Numbered from the stretch's first letter, positions 21,501-44,117 are shown. The stretch: 64,000 nt of DNA from Sanderia malayensis (GCA_013076295.1 RQOL01000532.1:2418001-2482000), one strand, 5' to 3'. Numbers and translations are program-made. Notes: a model not told the origin generated them from the sequence alone.

Positions 21501-23161
21501 AATCATTATTTTCTGTTTTAGATTAAGAGAAGTAGAACATAATTATTTGTCAATAGAAGAGCAGAAAGCAAACTTACCAGAAATAAATATTTCGCTGAAA
21601 AAGTATAACGAACACTTGAAGGGACAATATGATTGGTTGGTTTTCATTTCCTATTTTATTATGCATGCTATAAACTTTCAATTAATATCCCAATTCACAG
21701 TTAAGTAATTATAATAGTTTACCATCTGTCTTTATCCAGTTCTGCACAGAAGTTGAACGAGATGGAAGATAAAATCCAACATATAACAGCAGAGCTCCGA
21801 GAGGAAGTCCAAAAAAATCAAGGTAAATGGTGGCTTTTATTTTAGCTGGAGAAAGTAGCACAGTAAAAGTTAGCAGTTGCTTTAATTTACTGTCTCCAGA
21901 TGCCTTTGATTCTGTGTTTTGTTTTTGTGAAGAATTGATGAAGGAGTCTCAAAAGGTGAGGCAAGAGAAAGTGGAAATGGAATTGAAGTTGAAGGAACAT
22001 TTTGAAGCTTCGTCAAAAGAAAGAGAAGAAATCAGTGAAAAAGTAAATGAAAAATGGAAAGATTATGTCATGATGTTGATGACGAATGAGTAAAACTCTT
22101 CTTGGGTAGTTGACTATAATTTATTTATTTATTGTTTATTAATTTTTAGCTGAATGCGCTTAAGAATGAGGTAGAGCGCTTAACAAAGATTGCCAAGGAA
22201 CATGAAGAACTGAAATTATTATATGCAGATGAAGAAGGTAGGTATTAAAATAATTAGTTATCATAATACTTTGTTCATTCAATTAAAGTGGCAAGCTATA
22301 AAGTGATGATTGATGAGGATGATGATTGATGATGATTGATGAGGATGACGATAAAAATGTTTATTGGTTGCAGGTTGGAAAGGATGCAGCGAAATTTTGA
22401 ACTTGTTACAACTGAAAACAAGACCCTTGTTGAAATGGAAAACATGTGTCGTAAGCAAAATGAAGATCTAAAAAATAAATACGATGAGTGAGTAATTTTT
22501 TGCCTTCTTTTTCGTTGTGTTATGGGGAAAATTATTTAGATCGTTTTACAATAAAGAAAACACTATTACTAACATAGAACAGGTCAGGATGATTGGAAGC
22601 TTGTTAGATGAAGATTTAAATTATTTTTTATTTCAGAGTCTTGCAACAATATAACAAGTCAGAGAAAGAAAAAAAGAACATTATAATGAAAGTAAAAGAG
22701 CATGAAAAAACTATGGAAGGTATTAGAAATATGTTGGCTTATCATTTAATTTATTAGTTTACGAGTTTCCTACTTTTAATTTAATGTTATCTATTTGTTT
22801 ATTTATTCGTTCATTAATGCATGCCGTCATTAATTTAGCATCAACAAAATTGATCTCTGAATTACAAGAAGAAATAAAATTGCAAGAAAAGAAAAAGTCT
22901 GAGTTAGAATTGAAAGTGAAAAAGTCGGAGAAAACATTAACAGCTGCAGAGAATGCAAAGTCAGAAATGAACCACACGGTAATTATCTTCAATTATATTG
23001 AAAATAATGAACAAATATATATTTTAATTATGTCTTTGACATTGTTGATAACCACAATGAACATTATTATTGACATTATTAATTAATCTTGCAGTTATCT
23101 TCATTGAAACTATTAAATACAAAATATGAGAAGGTCTTGAAAGAAAAAAGTGACGCATTGA
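18510..23161 (+). pseudogene. CIP2A: CIP2A-like, right copy, frameshifted and truncated
   Basis: Opens with the same start exon (ATG at 18510, MDLNISVCLKSFRAAF) and a second exon near 18930-19107. The third exon (about 19207) has lost one base relative to the left copy after CGGTTTCTACAAG, giving an early stop. Homology with the left copy ends at 19383. The next exons (19417-20680) are mid-region CIP2A exons absent from the left copy: ANVKVLLPVLANFLLLADD, LEYVEIVSLTNIISRFY, LPLIQSKELPAFLVAYVT and KSDVAMQAENLLAQSRC. The last aligns well with the human ADRLIAQHRC region before the coiled coil. Coiled-coil exons then follow to GACGCATTG, where the duplication breaks and the C-terminus is lost. 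Several mid exons show stops or unclear splice borders. Confidence 0.75.
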
Positions 23162-23832
23162 TCCCTAACAATTTTCAGAGGTCATCTTTTGTATGATCAT
23201 GTGATGTGGGTTTAATTGCACCTATCATGCAAATGGACCAATGGATTTAACTTAGCTATGGTTACCCCTACGCTTTTCGTTTCAACTTAATTGGCAAGTG
23301 GGAAGTCATTCGACCCAGTGGTCCAATCGGAATACTGGCTCAGTTTGAAATCTCGAATGTGGATATTCTTGAATTCATTAGAGCATGTATTTTTTTTTCC
23401 AGATTCCTGAATTGTTGGTAGAGTTCACTAAAAGTACTTCATCAAAACAAATGAGCGTAAGTGCCCTGACGCGTGCGTACATGATTCGCTCCCCGCGTGT
23501 GGTTTATAATTAATGCTGTATAGAGGATCCATGCGCAATATTAAACTTCGGTGGCCATTTCCTCTGCCAAATGTCACTGGGATTTTATTAACTTTTCGGC
23601 AAAGACTGCTGATCTCGAAAGATTTTATCTTAGAGTTCAGTCTTTCTATTTGGCAAAACTATGAAACATTTTGAGCATAGTGGCTGCTCGGCATGTGGCA
23701 ATGGTCCCCCCGGGGAAGATAGGATTTCGCCTTTTTTTGGCGAAATTTTATTGGAACCGGGTAATTTTTAGCAATTGTTTATTAACAATTTTCCACATCT
23801 TTTACATTTTATTTACATTTAATTGTTTGAAC

Positions 23833-23887
23833 AACTGTAAGGCTTCAAGTGCCCATTGTAACAATTGGCACTTGAAGCCCCACAGTT
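23833..23887. repeat. Short hairpin
   Basis: AACTGT, two unpaired bases, GGCTTCAAGTGCC, a 13-base loop, then GGCACTTGAAGCC, two bases and ACAGTT. The stems of 13 and 6 pairs are perfect and the loop can pair further (attgt/acaat). At 55 bases it is slightly small for a microRNA precursor; a fold-back element remnant is equally possible. Confidence 0.6.
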
Positions 23888-25369
23888 ACAAGTTCATTCC
23901 AAGAAGTTTCTGATGCTTTATGGGCGTTAGGAATGCATCATTGTTGTCAGGAAGTCTGCATTTTCATGCTTCCTAAATAATCCTGTGGATGACCTGGGAG
24001 GCATTAAATCATATCGCTTACGGGAATGTTTTATGGACGCATGCGCTTATAAAGAAATGTTCAACCATTGTCGTGAACCTTGTCAAATCATTTCATTGTT
24101 CTCATGGTGATTTCCATGTGATTCATTTTGGTATTGCAAATTTCAGCTTAGGTGAGAATTATTGCCAAATATGGTGCTATATCAGTAACTTCCGGCCATT
24201 TTGTTTTCCTGCAACAAAACCCCTTGCACGTGGTCATTCTGACCTTTTGGTCATCGTTTGGCGAGTGAAGACCAAGCAACGAGTTTAGGCCAAGGATAAA
24301 GACAAGACTGCGAAGAAGCAACAAAGTTCTGTGATGTGAATGACTTGCTATTAACCAAAGACTTTCATCTTGTCACCCAAGTATGAAATTTATTCTCGTT
24401 CTTATTATTTATCTATGTATTCCTTATGGTTCGGTTAATATTGTTGACATATTAATTTATATTAATTGGTTTTAGTTGGACTGTAATGACGGTTGCTGGT
24501 GGCGTGAAGCTTTTTGAACGTGTTTTGTAAGTCCTATATTTGTCAAGGTTCACTTGTTATTGGGAATTTTTATTTCTAACCTAGCTATTCCTGTGATAGC
24601 AGTCTGATTATTTGCTGCTATTTTTATTGAAAGTGACTTGTAGAATGGATATTTTTAATTTTTTAGATGGTAGATCTTTGAAGAGAAATGGCCGATGATT
24701 GAAAGTTAGTAGGTGTGTCGAGAAGTTATCGACTTTTTCCTAGCCTATTTTTTACTGTGAATGTTCATTGCTTTTCTATTTGTTGCATTAATCTTCTCCA
24801 TTTTTATTGAGCACGTTCTCTTACTTCCATGTGGAGTCTAATCGATTTTCTTTAAAATTTTAGACCCATAGATCGCTGAAGTTGTAGCTATGGCCGAAGC
24901 CCTATCGAAAGTGAGTCTTCTTTAATTGTTTGAATCTATTGCCAAAAAAAAAATTATCTGCATTAAAAATTGTACATGTTGAATTTCATCTTAATTCTGA
25001 TAAATTTACTTCATTTTCAGAGAGAAGGTCAAAAAATAACAAAAGATTATAGCCGAGGCGACCTGTAGAATGAAAAAGAACTTGCTGGGAAGTGAAATAA
25101 TCATCGCTAATCAAAATATGATTCATTGAACAATTTTAAATGAATACTACATTACAATATGATTACAATAATTATATTCGCTTACAATCATGTTGATTTT
25201 TGCATAAAAATGTGTATTAGAAACTTTGTGTGAATAGTTGTCGCCGTCTGGCACTTCCTCCCACCTTCTTAAACTTATATATTTTATATATTACAACCTC
25301 GAGATTCTGGCAGCTATGCAAATTATATGACCCTGGGTACTCGTTTGGCTGACGGCTTGTCGTTTCTCA

Positions 25370-25456
25370 TTCCAACCATCCGTCGACTCGAAACCATGAA
25401 GGTCACCCTTCAAGAATGCGAAATCCAACGCCTTAGCCACTAGACTTACCCACGCG
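25370..25456 (-). tRNA. tRNA-like relic or SINE head
   Basis: Read on the minus strand there is an A-box-like TGGCTAAGGCG (25429-25439) and a B-box-like GGTTTCGAGTCG (25384-25395) at tRNA-like spacing. Around these, GTCTAGTGGCTAAGGCG and a TTGAAG/CTTCA-type arm look tRNA-derived. I could not fold a proper acceptor stem or a clean anticodon loop, so a pseudo-tRNA or SINE promoter is more likely than a working tRNA. Confidence 0.35.
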
Positions 25457-27016
25457 CTTATTGAAAACTACAATACATCGCATTTTATTGCACATTAATT
25501 ACTTTACATACTCACAACCATGCCGTACTAATAATATATCTACTCCAATAGCGAGCATAAACATCCGTATGTAATGTCCCGTACATATAATAGTTCACTG
25601 ATAGTACAAACATCCATATATATTATCAATAGGTTGGCTTTGAGCTCCTGAACGTTGTGTCTCATATGTATCGACAATATTTTACCATCATCCCGGTGAT
25701 TTCTTCCTCTTCGAGTAGCTCTTGGATACCTAAAAATTAATGTAAATACAGTTTGAATTTATAGAAACTCTGCCGCTTAATTTTGAAGAAAGTTCTTGCT
25801 GAAGTACATTTGTCTACACATATCCGATGACTTTTATCTGTGCAGTTTTTGTGTTCAATCCGACGAGCGTGGGTAACTAATGCGAATTTTGCGCTTTCTA
25901 TTTGCTTCCAGAGAAGTAAATTATATACAAGCACTTAGTATTAAGAATGCACCAATAACCATTTACATGTTTGAAAATCCTAATTGAACTTACCTTACCA
26001 AATGACGCGCAGTGTGCAAGTGTTGTGCATGGTTGCGGCAGAAGTAGATTCCTGTCTTCATTTTCTTTAACGAAAAGAGAAACAGCACATGTCAGCGTAG
26101 AATCCTCAAGAATTTCAGATAGTTTATTGCTCTGTTGTCACTTGTCTGATAATCTAGAATGCTGTATAATTTATTATATCATACCTCATAGTAAACCAAT
26201 TACATTGCAAGTTTCTAGCTGGCCATTACAGACAAGGTAGAGATGATAAACGACCGATATAACATCAATAAATTGGCAGCAACACGATATCCACAACCGC
26301 TTCTGATGAAGTCCAAATCAAAAAGAATTAGATTGGAGTGGCACACCCTAATCTGCATAAATATCACCCATGAATTCCTTTACTTCACCATAGCAACCAC
26401 GCTTGCATTTGGTGGAGGTTACCCTCCTGTGAATATGTTAAACCAACCAGATGAAGACAAATAACAGAACAGCCTTCTTTGTGTTCTCCGTACTATTCTT
26501 GAACACTGGTCATTGTTGTATGGGGAGAAATGGAACATCCATGATTTTATACATGAAGTACTGAAAAAATTTGGTGTGCACCAAGCGAAACTCTTCAATC
26601 AAGGCCCGAATACACCTAGCCATTTCGCATTATTTATTCCCAAAATAACCCCAGTTGGAATAAATAACGGAATATTGCAACGTATATGTGCGTTCTATTT
26701 TCCATTCTACATTCCATTCCATAAACAAATCCATTCATTTGAGGATTGTTTGGCCTAAATTTGGGGCTGTCCCTGGACCCCGCGACCCTACGAGCCTCTG
26801 GCCAATGATCCAATATGTTATCCCTGTTAGAAAAATGAATTTGAACATCAACAAATGTAATAAAAATGCAAGGCTACAATATGTGAACAATTTACAGACT
26901 AAATGAATTACAATACAGTGCAACTTAATAAGCAGAAAAAGCCAGCTTTCAAGTAAAGTAAATTTCAGAGAAAATCGTCAATTCTCCAACTAACAATGTT
27001 AAAATAGTAGAGTTTA

Positions 27017-33475
<6,459 letters not shown>

Positions 33476-33679
33476 GGTTCTTTAAAAATTACAGCTTGTT
33501 AGCCTTTCCCATCTATTACAAAACATCAAAGATTTATGGTTGCCATATTTGTTTCCACTGACGACAGGGGAAAGGAAGAAAACAACTGATAAAATGAAAG
33601 CGAGGCTGCTCATTTCTCGGAAGGAAATATCGAAGGAAGAAAGAAGTTACGGATGATTTGTGCCAAAAGAATACAATAT

Positions 33680-33685
33680 TTTATT
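33680..33685 (-). terminator. Likely METAP2 poly(A) signal
   Basis: AATAAA on the minus strand about 66 bases downstream of the METAP2 stop codon, and before the DRC11 start region. Confidence 0.5.
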
Positions 33686-33750
33686 AAAATGTGCTACTTT
33701 GATCGATTGAGCATCAAAAGACTTATATAGATATCCTCATAACAATATTA

Positions 33751-36421
<2,671 letters not shown>

Positions 36422-37164
36422 TTTCGCGACCTCCTTCCGGCGAATCCTCCCCTATTTTGGAAGGGGGCTGGCACGAGATGGCGATGTTCCTGAATTACGT
36501 CATATAAATAATGATGATTTACTTTCCGATAAACCATCAACAAAGAAAAATCATATTTCAACTTGGTTAGCCAAAACATAATAATAATTGAAACAAGGAA
36601 ATTAATTAATAGTAATAATATCAATACTAAGTCACAGCAGATGAATAAATTGGAGACGATTGAAGAAACAGTTGAACTTGCTAAAACACACACCGCACAA
36701 GATAAACAATGGATCTACTAAATTAGTATTAGTACTAACTTGTTGTACATGTACCTCATCATATACATATTTCATATCTATAAACTGGTGTTGTTAGCAA
36801 GTCTCATTTAACTAATGGAAACTAATGTCAATTTCTCAAAAAATTAGATCTTAATTTAAAGATTAAGTCAACTACATAATTTTCTAGATCATTCTTAAAA
36901 ATTAAAAAATTGAAAAATATTTTCTGGTCGTATTCTAATTAAAAGAGAAAAAAGAGAAAATCTATGAAAAAATATTCTATGTTGAAAGTGAGGAATATTT
37001 ACATGAAAAACAAAAAAATTTATCAGCACAAAATTCCAAATTACATATGCCATTGAGACACCATTTATCTACTATTATCTTATCTAATATTTCAAAATCA
37101 TGTAAAGTCAAATTTTACTATTGTAATCATAACAAGCATACAATGAAGACATTTTCTTTAATAA
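36422..37164. other. METAP2 upstream / FGD downstream intergenic
   Basis: 743 bases between the METAP2 start codon and the stop of the next minus-strand gene. Very AT-rich. It must hold the METAP2 promoter and the FGD 3' UTR. I see no repeat, RNA gene or coding exon in it. Confidence 0.6.
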
Positions 37165-40100
37165 TTATAATGTTTTTGATAAAGCTGGGGGCCTTTCAGC
37201 TTTGACAGAATATGTTATCACATCCAGCCATCTAAAATAAACACAGACTCGATGAATCATTCGGTGGAAGCTCGTTATATCTTGACAAAAAGATCAACTT
37301 ATCTGATTGGATAAAATAAAGAACCACGTGGTATTACCTTTGCATTTTTCGTTGATCATCTGCCTTGAAGAAATACGTCATTTCTTTTTTATTGCCAAAG
37401 TGAACTTTAAAAGCATAAGGGTGCTTTCCTTCATCAATATCATCAGACTGCAACAAAACACGAGATTTTTGCCATGTCATGCTAATGTCTTATCCCCCAC
37501 CATTCAAGTGTTAAAAAGCGATTAATAAATGCGATGAATAATAATAAACAGATACTTACAGGTTGAGGTCTTCCAACAGAATATCCAGGTAAAGGAATAG
37601 CAATTTGTGCATTTGGATCTTTTCTTCCCTTGTGCGCATATAGGACCATATCAGATATAGCAAACCAACCTTTATCCCACTTTTTACCAGGTGCCTTCCA
37701 CATCAACTCCCCTTTTACTTCAGTGACTATGGTTGATCGTCTTCTCTTTGGATCTCTCGCAACACGATCAATTACTGTTTTCTTACTAATATATGAATCA
37801 GTCTGCTGTGTTTGATCGACATTTAATTTTCGATGACAGACATAACACACTCTCTTCACTTCATTATTAGTGTAAGCTAAGCGTGCCTTGTATTTTGAGC
37901 AATTGTCACAAACGATCTGTAAACCAAAGCAAACATTTAAATGCTATAAGACGTCCCCCTCTCAGTACCTAATCTAGAATAGCCTGCTAAGCCATTAAAT
38001 ATTATCGACATTGTAAAGACAGCAACGAAAAGTGCCTTACCCTTCCACATGATCTACAATGGTGTCGTCTACTAAGGAACGAAAACCGAACAGCACATAG
38101 CATGCACATTGTTACATCTTCATCTTTAACCCAGACTGGAGCACATTCACCAATCTTCATTGATTTGGTCTTCTCAGCATCTTTCTTAGCATCTTCTTCC
38201 ATAAATTGTTTCAAAAGACTCCCCCTTTTCGTCTCGTAATCTTGAATAACACCAGAAATAGCATTCATCCAGTCTTTTTTATCTTCTTCATTTGACGCTG
38301 CCAAATCTAATACTCTTTGTCGACTTTTTATTCGAAATGCGAACTGTTCTCCTAAATCAATATCTTCGTTATCTTGTATCACCATTCCAGGAATATCCAT
38401 CATTTGCTTTGCTTTCAATTTTCCGGTTGTAGAGATTTTATTACAACACATTAGTAAATCATTGAACTGAAACAGAACAATGTCCAACATATTATCGTAA
38501 AGCAAGCACAGTTAACTACAGAAAATAGAAAAGGCAGAAAATACGACCAGTATTAGATAATATAAACCAAAATAAATAAAATAAGTTATTCGCTTACCAA
38601 AATGAGAACTCGCAGGTTCTTTTGATCACTTCTTGCTGCTATTTTGAACAATTCTCCTTCCTTGATAAAAAGCTAAAATTGCACAAAAAAATAAGTAATA
38701 AAAACATGCAAAAAAGATAAGAATAAGTATGCAAGTAAATGGAGGAATAAATAAATGAATTAATGAATGAATGAATGATTAAATTAACAGTCAAATACTT
38801 ACCCTGCTTGCTGTAGCTAAGCTTTCACCGTGTAAACCTTCGCTAATTCTTTCTTCAAGTTCAACAAGTTTTTTAAATTGATCCTTTGAAAGAAAAGCCA
38901 TCCTCCTTAAATTATATATTATAATTAACTAAAAACTGAAATTGACGAAAAATAGCGAATAATAAGCAGTCAGTGAGGCAAGTTGTTTTACCATTCCTTT
39001 CATACTATCATTAGCATGGTTTGCTGCGGTCGATATGACAACCAATGATTCTGAAAAATAGAACTATGCTTGTTAGTAAACATCGAAAAAGCAATTGTCT
39101 TCTTCGTATAGAAAGACAGGTGAAATAAAATATATCAACCTTCAGCTTCTACCCTATCAGGAGAATCTTCTGGAAGTTTCTTCAAATAATCTACAAGTAA
39201 AATAAAACAAAACCAGATCAATTTAATGATAGCATGAACTTGTTGCTGTTAAAGACCAAGTGTAGCTAGCGTGAATAAACAAGTTAATACAAGTTAATAC
39301 CTGTTAAAAGTAATTTATATCGAGGGACTCTTTGGATTGGTTCAAGCATATGATGTTGTAATGTAAGATGTTCACACTCTGGCATTTTCTAAGAATTATT
39401 TCATTAAAAAGACGCAAATAAGTAATGATTTTGCAATATGATAAAAAAAGTTAGCTATGAAAATGAAGTTTTCTTACTTGTATTTCTTCAATAATGCTTG
39501 CAAATTTAGCAGATTTCTTCATCCATTGGTTCAGTGTCGAAATGGCGTGATCAAAATTCTTCACATAATCGGTATACAACTGCAATAAATATAACGATAA
39601 GATAGATATACTTGAATATATAATAAAGTACGTGGTATAATGTTTCTGCATAAAAAGAAAAACAGACCTTCAAACAGTGACCCAATGTTTTGAAAATATC
39701 ACCAATTTTCTCATTTGCTGACCAGTTTAAGATTCGCTTTTCCAAATCAGGACGTAACATCGTCGAATGGAAAATATAAATCGAGGATAAATTTGAAAAG
39801 ATTTCCTGAATAACTTTCTCTGGAATAATTGAATTTTCTTTTGCTTCCTTCATTAGTCTTGCTTGAAAAACCTATAATGAAATACAACATATTATTAAAG
39901 GTATGAATAAGTGACAAAATCATAAATTCTGAAGCCATTTGGCCCCATAAAAGGAATTTCTTGGTTACTGAGGGGTATTACATGTCATTACCTGGTCAAG
40001 TAGATGCAATCTTTTCTCATATCTGCAAATAAAAGTAAATAAAACTCTTTATGGTTGCCTACCGGTCTGGAATCTACTTCTGATAAATCATAAATTGATA

Positions 40101-42843
40101 AATATAAATTTGAGACTGGTTCTCACGTTTTTTCTGTTGTGAGGATTTCATTAACGATATTAAGAATTTTCTTCTTCACAACATCACCATCGCACGTCTA
40201 AAAAATTAAGAAGTATCATATAGCAAATTAACAGATCAACACTAAAAGAAAATAAACAAATATACAGGTAGTGGATATATCTAGTTCATTCCTAAAAGTA
40301 GCTATCAGCCTAAATGAATTTTTTCAAAATTTGTGACAGCATTCATACCCAGGTAGTACATGCGACGAGACAAGCTCTGCAACTTTCCATGACAAATATC
40401 CCCAATGTGAGATTGATTTACGAAATAATTAATAATAAATTCTTATTCTTAGTTTGAAGGTAGATATAGACTTGCAGAGAGTGAAGCTCATACATCTGGC
40501 ATTCCATTACGCAATAGGCCACACAATCGGTCCACGAAGTAATTAGCTCACACAAACCAGTACATATATAAAAAGCAATTCAAAGCCTTTCGCATCAGTT
40601 TTCAACTACTGCACAAACCAATCGGGCATTTTTTAAACACAAAGATGACATCATTTCCTAATAAAAGATGATAATTTCGTAAGAACTTTCGAAACCGATC
40701 TATCTTTTCCATAACGAAGAAAATTTTTTTCTACAAGACATTTCAAAAACACCTGCTTGCCTCAGTATGTAAAATATTTGGGAATGGCAAATGAATGAAG
40801 AATTTACGAAATAATTCACCAAAATGTCTTTGAATTCGACGACAAAAGAAGATGATTGTAAATTTAAAAAGTTTTAACAACTATTTGCATACCCAAACCA
40901 ATACACTATATTCAAATGAATAGAAAATTCAGCATATGGAAATACCATTAAGATTCTTGTTTGCAGTTTTGCGTGATTAACTTTCTTGATTTTTTAACCT
41001 CAAATGAGTTTATGTCTTGCTCGCAGAAAAAGATAATTAAAGGCGAAAACATTTGTTAAACTTACTGCTGCTGAGGTGCAAGCAATTGCATCTTCAAAAA
41101 CATCATCATCATAATTTTCAACAGGATCGAAAACATCATCATCATAATCATCATCGTCGTAAAAAACATCATCATCATCATAATCATCAAAACAATGACC
41201 AGCTTTAATGTCGCACATTGTTTTCATCAAATTCAAAACCAAAACAAAGGAACAGAAAATATCGCACGCGAAATGCAAAATGTTGAAACTTTGTGCATGT
41301 TTAATCAATATTCTGACGTCATATGATTACAAGGACCAAATGGCAAACTGCTACCTCGCAGTTCCAACGCCACGCATCGCAATTACCTCATGTATAGCGG
41401 TACTAATTTTGATCATGTAATGTTAAGGATGAAACAAACGTAATAACCAATATTGTCGAGTTGAACAGAACAAGAAGATAATAATAAAATAGTAATGATG
41501 ATATATACCTGGTGTTGACTGCCATCAAGGATCTCATCATCAGTATCATATTCGTCTTCATCTGAATCCCATGTTTCATTGAAATCTGAATTCATTGAAT
41601 AATGACTATTGTCAAAAGATGAATCCAAGCTATCAGCCATTCTGGAATGATGGTGACGATTATTATGATGATGGTGATGATGATGGTGATGATTGTGATT
41701 ATTTGATGTTGTTTTTTCTTCATTATTGATATTAGATAAATCATATTCATGCTCATCTAATGGTGAATCTATTTCCACAATTGGTCCTTCGATTTCTAAT
41801 ATTGCTTGATAGCCATCTGAATCAACATTTGCTGGGAGAGTTCCAAATGTTGGCACATACATGGATTCCATTCTCTTAGACTTATCTTGTCTTTCTTCTT
41901 GTTTATCTTCATTTAAAGCAAGATCAACCCCTTCATGTGGCTTGGCATCTCCTTTTGACATCAAGTCCACAATTTCATATGGCTTAATTTCTCCACGTCC
42001 TAAAGTTCGTTGCTTGATTGAAGGTGGCTTCAACTTTTCTTCTCCATCTTTTTTTTGATTTTTTGACAAGTCAAAAGATGGATCAACGTATACTGATTTG
42101 ATTTCATTTGTCTTTCTGCGAGTAAATGAAGGGCAATTCTCATAGCTATTATTTGGTCTCTGTTTTTCTTCTTCATCCTTAATATCAGCCAATAACTCTT
42201 TTTCAGCCACTTCAACATCTGCTGGGGTGATCTTGGGTGGTGAATTGCTCTGTGAAATCGGGGGTTTTGGGGGCAGCAAAGGTTTTGCTTGATTTTGCTT
42301 TTCATTTTCACTTTTAACTGCATTTATAAGGCTTGGTGATGGACTTGAAAATGTGCGAGCCAGTTGTTTTGTTTCTTGTTCTTTGGATAACGACTTTATG
42401 TTTTCAAATATTGGCTTACCATCCTCTGATTTTTTAGATTGCACAGCAGGTACAACATTACTTGAATTTACTTCTTTTTTCCATGAATTTCTGGCTGTTA
42501 ATTTCATTGAACTACCTTCGAAAATTGAAATTAACTGTCTGATTGGACGAGATTCTGGTCCCTGTTCACTATTATTCTGGTAATCAGCCATTTCTGAATA
42601 AACTTCTTGTTTAACTTGTTTATCTGTCTCTGTGGTTGTTGATTTGAGTTTATTTCTAGTTTTCTTGTTCTTAATATCCAAAATAATACTAGAGCTTAAT
42701 CCAGAGTTATAAATGTAATTTTCTTGACTGTAAGAAATAGGACAACCATCATCTGACCTTGCTCTCCCTCTTTCCAATGCTTGAAATAAAACCAGTCTCT
42801 GTGCTACTATTGATTTTACAGCCTTTTTTCTACTTTCATCCAT
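37165..42843 (-). CDS. FGD-type RhoGEF (DH-PH-FYVE-PH)
   Basis: Faciogenital-dysplasia family exchange factor, expected to activate CDC42-type GTPases at membranes. A large first coding exon (ATG at 42843, to about 41514) encodes a disordered N-terminus with proline/lysine segments, a histidine run (near 41640-41700) and an acidic tail. The DH domain spans exons from about 40.2 to 38.8 kb: [57 protein letters not shown]1 is near 38.5-38.2 kb ([28 protein letters not shown]). The FYVE finger follows at about 38.15-37.8 kb, with [17 protein letters not shown] and CYVC, so the zinc ligands are complete. PH2 ([20 protein letters not shown]) ends [21 protein letters not shown] cannot say which vertebrate FGD (1-6) it equals. 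Confidence 0.92.
41066..41211 (-). other. Probable acidic exon of the FGD gene
   Basis: Flanked by AG on its 5' side and gtaagt on its 3' side. In one frame it encodes repeated DDDDVF / YDDDV blocks and ends in phase with the first DH exon at 40197. The entry phase does not fit the end of the large upstream exon (CAG followed by gtatat), so it may be an alternative exon or the splice borders may differ. Confidence 0.45.
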
Positions 42844-44117
42844 CGCAAAGAAACAATCATTTTGGTTTCATATCCTGAAAAGTAAGATTACAGTGCATTT
42901 TAAATAACATCCTTATTATGTCATTAACATGATAATGATTAATCTAAGTGTAATTACGTTGAAATTAATAATAGGGATCGGAGTCCAAAATATAGAGCGG
43001 AAGTCAAACTTATTTCTTCTCAAAACGGATTACAAGAAAGAGAAACTAAATAAAACAGATAATAGTATGTCCAATGAAACCTGATATCTTGCTGCACTTG
43101 TACTCATGTTTTCATTCACAAGAGAGGCAAGGCAACCAAAAGAATTGAATGATATTGAATACTTCCTCGGCTCGGCCTGGCCTAGTAGAGTCTGTTTTCA
43201 GAATTATAACCGTCAGTTGTTTTGACTGTGTATTTAACAACGTACTTATTCAGCTGTTTCCAAATATATTCCAGGAGAGTTGTAATGTCCGGAATTCGAT
43301 AGTTAACAACTGTGTCCTGTTATTTCATTCGTATATCCATCATAATTCCACATACTAAAATTGCACACGGAAGTTCAATTACTACAACTAGGGACCATAA
43401 TTTTAAAGTGCAGGAGCTTTTGTTGCGTCTACGCTTATAGTGGCTGCCGGCCGCTTGTACTGCCACAATAAGTCAGTTCCATCGGCAACATGGGAAGATA
43501 AAAAGAAACAAGACACTTTTGAATGGAACTGTGGAGATCGGGGGTTACAATGCATTGCACAGACTGTGAAATTGGGTAGCTTTGACTTGTTCATATTTTG
43601 CATCTGCAAGGTTTTCAAGCCTAAAGCTTATCTCGTCTCGTTGATTGTTAAAAAAAGATTGTTCATGCATGATGAGAAGAGAACCAAATGTGAAATTTAG
43701 TGACAACAATAAGGAAATTGTTGGCAACAGAAGTATTGTGGATCATGTAGGATATAGCTAATTGGAGAGGCATGGCAATTCACTTTGAACCAATTGATGA
43801 TGATGGTCATGATGACATTCCGTGGATTAACTGCATTACGCACAGTAAGCGCCTGCGCAGTCAACAGAGACATCAATCATATCATATACAGTCATTTAAT
43901 AAAATCAAAACTAGACGGTAAGTTAGGAACACATAGCTACAAAATGCACAAAGAAAACACAAAACTGGTTCTGAATGTCAGGAAACTTTAAAACATTTTC
44001 TTCATGAACGTCCAGAGAACTTTATCTCTTTCTATAGGAAGAAAAAATGGAAACACATTATGACTATCATTATTATTATTATTATTTTTATCACCATCAA
44101 TATTATATCGCTATTGG
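42844..44117. other. FGD upstream / UPF2 downstream intergenic
   Basis: The sequence cttttcag at about 42873-42880 on the minus strand looks like a 3' splice site 30 bases before the FGD ATG, implying a non-coding first exon upstream. The rest has AT-rich sequence and ATT/CAT microsatellite traces near 44060-44110. Frames at 43440-43700 are open but lack a recognisable family. Confidence 0.5.

Larger units (their letters stand above)
15477..23161. repeat. Right arm of giant inverted duplication
   Basis: Reverse complement of 694-6520. It starts with the TGACGTCA-containing end and runs through the MITE, the CIP2A start exon and the coiled-coil exons. It breaks at 23161 inside the last CIP2A exon. 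It carries an extra insertion at about 16830-18430 and a different internal CIP2A exon block. Confidence 0.9.
23162..27016. other. 3.9-kb region without a recognised gene
   Basis: Unique sequence outside the palindrome. There are short open frames (for example 23671-23913, 23989-24288, 26243-26464 and 26513-26758) and a splice-like exon (about 23402-23455, IPELLVEFTKSTSSKQMS followed by gtaagt). I could not connect these to each other or to a family. The stretch before 27017 includes the DRC11 3' flank. Confidence 0.5.
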
